A stretch of DNA of 33,864 bases from Marilutibacter maris. Lineage in GTDB: Bacteria; Pseudomonadota; Gammaproteobacteria; Xanthomonadales; Xanthomonadaceae. The stretch's first letter is position 1. Each line of letters opens with the position of its first letter. A program made the position numbers and the translations under genes. The DNA is taken from NCBI RefSeq assembly GCF_006546735.2, contig NZ_VICD02000209.1:1-33864 (forward strand). The letters are read 5' to 3'. Positions 31,399 to 33,864 of this stretch are shown here, piece after piece. The notes under the pieces are model-generated. The model did not search any database and was not told the origin of the DNA. It saw nothing but the letters and a program-made list of their open reading frames with translations.

Positions 31399-32257
31399 CC
31401 GCAAGCCGGCGCGGACACCGGCCGAGCCCCCGGCGCCTTCCCCGACCCACGCGCCCCCGATCCGGACCCTGATCGTCGACGACGAGCCGCTGGCGCGACG
31501 CGGGCTGGTGCTGCGGCTGGCGGCCCACCCCGACATCGAGATCGTCGGCGAGTGCGGCGACGGCGCCAGCGCGATCGCCCAGGTCCATCGCCTGCAGCCG
31601 GAATTGATGTTCCTCGACGTGCAGATGCCGGGCGCGGACGGCTTCACCACCCTCGGCCAGATTCCCGCCAACGAGATGCCGATGGTGGTGTTCGTCACCG
31701 CCTACGACCACTACGCGATCCAGGCATTCGAGGCCTCGGCGGTCGACTATCTGCTCAAGCCGGTCGACGAACGACGCCTGGCGCAGTCTCTGGAGCGGGT
31801 CCGCCAGAACCGCGAGTCCCGTGCCGCGCTCGGCCACTGTTCGCAGTTGCTCGGACTGCTCGGCGAGCTGAGCGGGCGCGCTGCGCTGGAACTGGACGAA
31901 GCCCTGCAGCCGGACGCGCTGGAACAACTGCAGAGCGACGACCGGCTCTCGGTCCGCGACGGCGGCCGCGTGGTCCGGGTACCGCTGCACAGCATCCGCT
32001 GGATCGACGCCGCCGGCGACTACATGTGCATCCACACCGACGACGACACCCTGGTGCTGCGGGCCACCATGCGCGAACTGGAACGGCAACTGGATCCGCG
32101 CCGGTTCCCACGCATTCACCGTTCGACGATCGTGAACGCGCGCCGGGTCACCGAGACCCGTCCGCACAACAACGGCGAAAGCTACCTGCGCCTGGACTGC
32201 GGCCAGGAGCTGAAGCTCTCGCGCAGCTACCGCGACCGCCTGCCGCTGCTTCAGTAG
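31388..32257 (+). CDS. LytTR-family response regulator
   Basis: This 289-residue regulator has a receiver domain (about 25-140) with the acidic pair Asp31-Asp32, phospho-acceptor Asp77 in LMFLDVQMPG, Thr104 and Lys124 in LLKPVDE. A linker rich in Leu and Gln leads to a LytTR DNA-binding domain (about 185-285), with LHSIRWIDAAGDYMCIHT, MRELERQLDPRRFPRIHRSTIVN and the C-terminal LKLSRSYRDRL. An unusual 24-residue Pro/Ala-rich extension precedes the receiver; an internal start is not obvious. It overlaps the kinase gene by 11 bases and lies 128 bases upstream of an RND pump gene, which is a natural candidate target. That regulatory link is inference. Confidence 0.93.
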   Translation: MPDDRKPARTPAEPPAPSPTHAPPIRTLIVDDEPLARRGLVLRLAAHPDIEIVGECGDGASAIAQVHRLQPELMFLDVQMPGADGFTTLGQIPANEMPMVVFVTAYDHYAIQAFEASAVDYLLKPVDERRLAQSLERVRQNRESRAALGHCSQLLGLLGELSGRAALELDEALQPDALEQLQSDDRLSVRDGGRVVRVPLHSIRWIDAAGDYMCIHTDDDTLVLRATMRELERQLDPRRFPRIHRSTIVNARRVTETRPHNNGESYLRLDCGQELKLSRSYRDRLPLLQ

Positions 32258-32267
32258 CCCGCCGCGT

Positions 32268-32292
32268 CCGCGACGGCAACGCTTCGTCGCGG
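32268..32292 (+). terminator. hairpin after the response regulator gene
   Basis: An 8-base stem CCGCGACG/CGTCGCGG with a 9-base loop lies 10 bases after the regulator stop. There is no T-tract, and it overlaps the right copy of the 33-base repeat, so it may be part of the repeat rather than a terminator. Confidence 0.4.
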
Positions 32293-32312
32293 CCCCCGCT
32301 CGCTTCGCCGCA
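32280..32312 (-). repeat. 33-base repeat, right copy flanking the two-component operon
   Basis: Read on the minus strand, this copy matches 30188-30220 at 29 of 33 positions, including CGAAGCGAGCG and GCCGCGACGAAGCG. The two copies are inverted and bracket the kinase-regulator pair. Confidence 0.7.
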
Positions 32313-32385
32313 GAGCATGACCAAAGGGCCATAGCCGTTCCGCCGCGCGCACGCATCGTGCCCTCAAGCCGACGCGGACCCGCCG

Positions 32386-33864
32386 ATGAAACTCACCCAA
32401 GCCTCTCTCGCCAACCCCGCCGCGGTTGCCGTCGCCGTGTGCATGGTCTGCGTGTTCGGACTGATCAGCCTGCTGGACCTGCCCTTGCAGCTGTTCCCGG
32501 ACATCGAGCGTCCGCAGATGTCGATCCAGACCTCGTGGCGCTCGGCCTCGCCGCAGGAAATCGAATCGGAGATCGTCGAGCCGATCGAAACGGTGATGCA
32601 GGGGCTGCCGGGGCTGGAGGAGATCTCTTCCAACATCAGCGCCGGCAACAGCTGGTTGAACATGACCTTCGCGGTCGGCAGCGACATGGACGCGACCCTG
32701 GTCGAGGTGCTGTCGCGGATGAACCGGCTGCCGCCGCTGCCGCGCGACGCCAATCCGCCGGTGGTGCGCTCCGGCGGTTTCAGCGCCGGCGACACCCTGA
32801 CCTACTTCTTCGTGCAGAAGCTGGCGCAGACCCCGGGCAACGTCGACGATTACCGCAAGCTGATCGAGGACCGGATCGTGCCGCGGCTGACCGCGATCGA
32901 TGGCGTGGCCGGGGTCGAGGTCTACGGCAACGACACCGACGAACTGGCGATCTCGGTGGATCCGCAGCGCGCCGCGGCGCTGGGTATCCAGCTTCCCGAG
33001 ATCGCCGCCCTGGCGGCTCGCGCCACCGACGTCTCCGGCGGCTCGGTCGAGGTCGGCCGGCGCGAGTACGTGATGCGTTTCGCCGGCCGCTACTCGCCCG
33101 AGGCGCTGGGCGGCCTGATCCTGGCCTGGCGCGACGGCCGCCCGGTACGCCTGGCCGATGTCGCCAGCATCGACGTGCGGCCGCCGCCGGACGGGGCCGT
33201 CGCCTACCAGAACGGCAACCGCGCGTTCGGCCTGCGGGTGCTGCGCGCCAACGGCGCCAACGTGCTGGCGACGCTGGAGAACGTGGTCGGAACGGTCGAC
33301 GAGCTTCGCGAAAGCGAGCTGCGTCCGCAGGGCCTGGACATCGCCCAGAGCTTCGACTCGGGCATCTTCATCCGCCGCGCGATCGGGCTGCTGTCCGGCA
33401 GCCTGGTGGCCGGTCTGGTGCTGGCGGTCGCCTGCCTGTGGTGGTTCCTGCGCGATGTCCGCGCCACCGGGCTGATCGCCTTCGCGATCCCGATATCGAT
33501 CCTGGCGACCTTCATCGTGCTCAAGCTCAGCGGGCGCAGCCTCAACGTGATCTCGCTGGCCGGCCTGGCGTTCGCGGTCGGCATGGTGATGGACGCGGCG
33601 GTGGTGGTGGCCGAGAACATCGTGCGCCTGCGCGAGTCCGGAATGCCTGCGCTGCAGGCCGCGTTGCAAGGCACGCGCCAGGTCGGCGGCGCGTTGCTGG
33701 CCTCGACCCTGACCACGGTCGCGGTATTCCTGCCGGTGATCTTCATGGAGGACGTCGAGGGCCAGCTGTTCTCGGACCTGGCGCTGACCATCGCGATCGC
33801 GGTCGGCATGTCGTTGCTGGTCGCGATCACCGTGCTGCCGGCCGCGGCCGGGCGCTGGCTGGGC
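32386..33864 (+). CDS. RND-superfamily efflux permease, N-terminal half (runs off the window)
   Basis: The first 493 residues of an RND inner-membrane pump are visible; the gene continues beyond the window. Helix 1 (about 11-31) is followed by LFPDIERPQMSIQTSW and the start of the periplasmic porter domain. Helices 2-4 follow at about 330-415, and helices 5 and 6 begin after about 440. TM4 has GMVMDAAVVVAENIVR with Asp403. The AcrB pair Asp407-Asp408 is here Asp-Ala, as in heavy-metal type pumps such as CusA (one Asp). No membrane-fusion protein is upstream, so an adaptor may follow downstream. ATG 32386 is chosen by the standard KLTQASLANPAAV N-terminus; no strong Shine-Dalgarno sequence is seen. 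The LytTR two-component pair directly upstream may regulate it. Substrate is unknown. Confidence 0.9.
   Translation, partial: MKLTQASLANPAAVAVAVCMVCVFGLISLLDLPLQLFPDIERPQMSIQTSWRSASPQEIESEIVEPIETVMQGLPGLEEISSNISAGNSWLNMTFAVGSDMDATLVEVLSRMNRLPPLPRDANPPVVRSGGFSAGDTLTYFFVQKLAQTPGNVDDYRKLIEDRIVPRLTAIDGVAGVEVYGNDTDELAISVDPQRAAALGIQLPEIAALAARATDVSGGSVEVGRREYVMRFAGRYSPEALGGLILAWRDGRPVRLADVASIDVRPPPDGAVAYQNGNRAFGLRVLRANGANVLATLENVVGTVDELRESELRPQGLDIAQSFDSGIFIRRAIGLLSGSLVAGLVLAVACLWWFLRDVRATGLIAFAIPISILATFIVLKLSGRSLNVISLAGLAFAVGMVMDAAVVVAENIVRLRESGMPALQAALQGTRQVGGALLASTLTTVAVFLPVIFMEDVEGQLFSDLALTIAIAVGMSLLVAITVLPAAAGRWLG

Noticed and set aside
28608-31472. A 954-codon open frame on the plus strand across fumarase and the kinase
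   Set aside because: It is antisense to fumarase and out of frame with the kinase, is rich in Arg, His, Asp and Gln with no domain pattern, and is explained by high GC in codon position 3 of the real genes.

Overview
The window is gene-dense, GC-rich (about two thirds or more G+C) chromosomal DNA from a gammaproteobacterium, most likely Xanthomonadaceae/Lysobacteraceae (Lysobacter, Luteimonas or a close relative). That placement is inference. It rests on the lolC-lolD-comEC-exbB-exbD-msbA-lpxK-kdsB order, a DUF6116-type small protein, a one-chain E1 alpha/beta dehydrogenase, and intergenic GTAG repeats that resemble the REP-like (SMAG-type) elements of Stenotrophomonas and relatives. I see no prophage, insertion sequence, CRISPR array, tRNA or rRNA. 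No gene-free stretch exceeds 300 bases; the longest is the 256-base csp/DUF456 gap.

Layout. (1) 1-9342, minus strand: an envelope cluster covering lipoprotein release (lolC, lolD), DNA uptake (comEC), proton-driven ExbB/ExbD, the lipid A flippase msbA, lpxK, an exported protein of unknown function, and the start of kdsB at the window edge. Many junctions are ATGA overlaps. (2) 9349-14193, minus strand: complex II. sdhC-sdhD-sdhA-sdhB end at a clear terminator, followed by a MAPEG-family membrane protein, the flavinylation factor sdhE and a YgfX-like protein. A small DUF1674/SDHAF4-like assembly protein lies just upstream of sdhC. Divergent from it is the Fe-S maintenance protein ygfZ. (3) 15178-19973, minus strand: a fused 2-oxoacid dehydrogenase E1, a GST, a GNAT acetyltransferase and a glutaryl-CoA dehydrogenase. 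(4) 20157-25538: short units, namely two glycine-zipper envelope proteins, a DUF6116-like protein, tatD, tcdA, an anchored cytochrome c'-like protein, a cold-shock protein and a DUF456 membrane protein. (5) 25616-27845, plus strand: outer-membrane phospholipase A followed by a patatin phospholipase. (6) 27883-30170, minus strand: class I fumarase and a second GST, with a 4-base overlap. (7) 30286-33864, plus strand: a LytS/AlgZ-type kinase, a LytTR regulator, and an RND efflux pump that runs off the end.

The genes are mostly core functions: lipid A and lipoprotein export, and adjacent TCA-cycle steps (succinate dehydrogenase and fumarase, with three assembly or maintenance proteins). No complete novel system is evident. 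The best leads are regulatory or architectural: a possible Shine-Dalgarno-sequestering leader before the cold-shock gene; an inverted 33-base repeat bracketing the two-component operon; a REP-like element that supplies the tatD stop codon; the SDHAF4/SdhE/YgfZ grouping around sdh; and an RND pump with a single TM4 aspartate next to a kinase with an extracytoplasmic CxxC.
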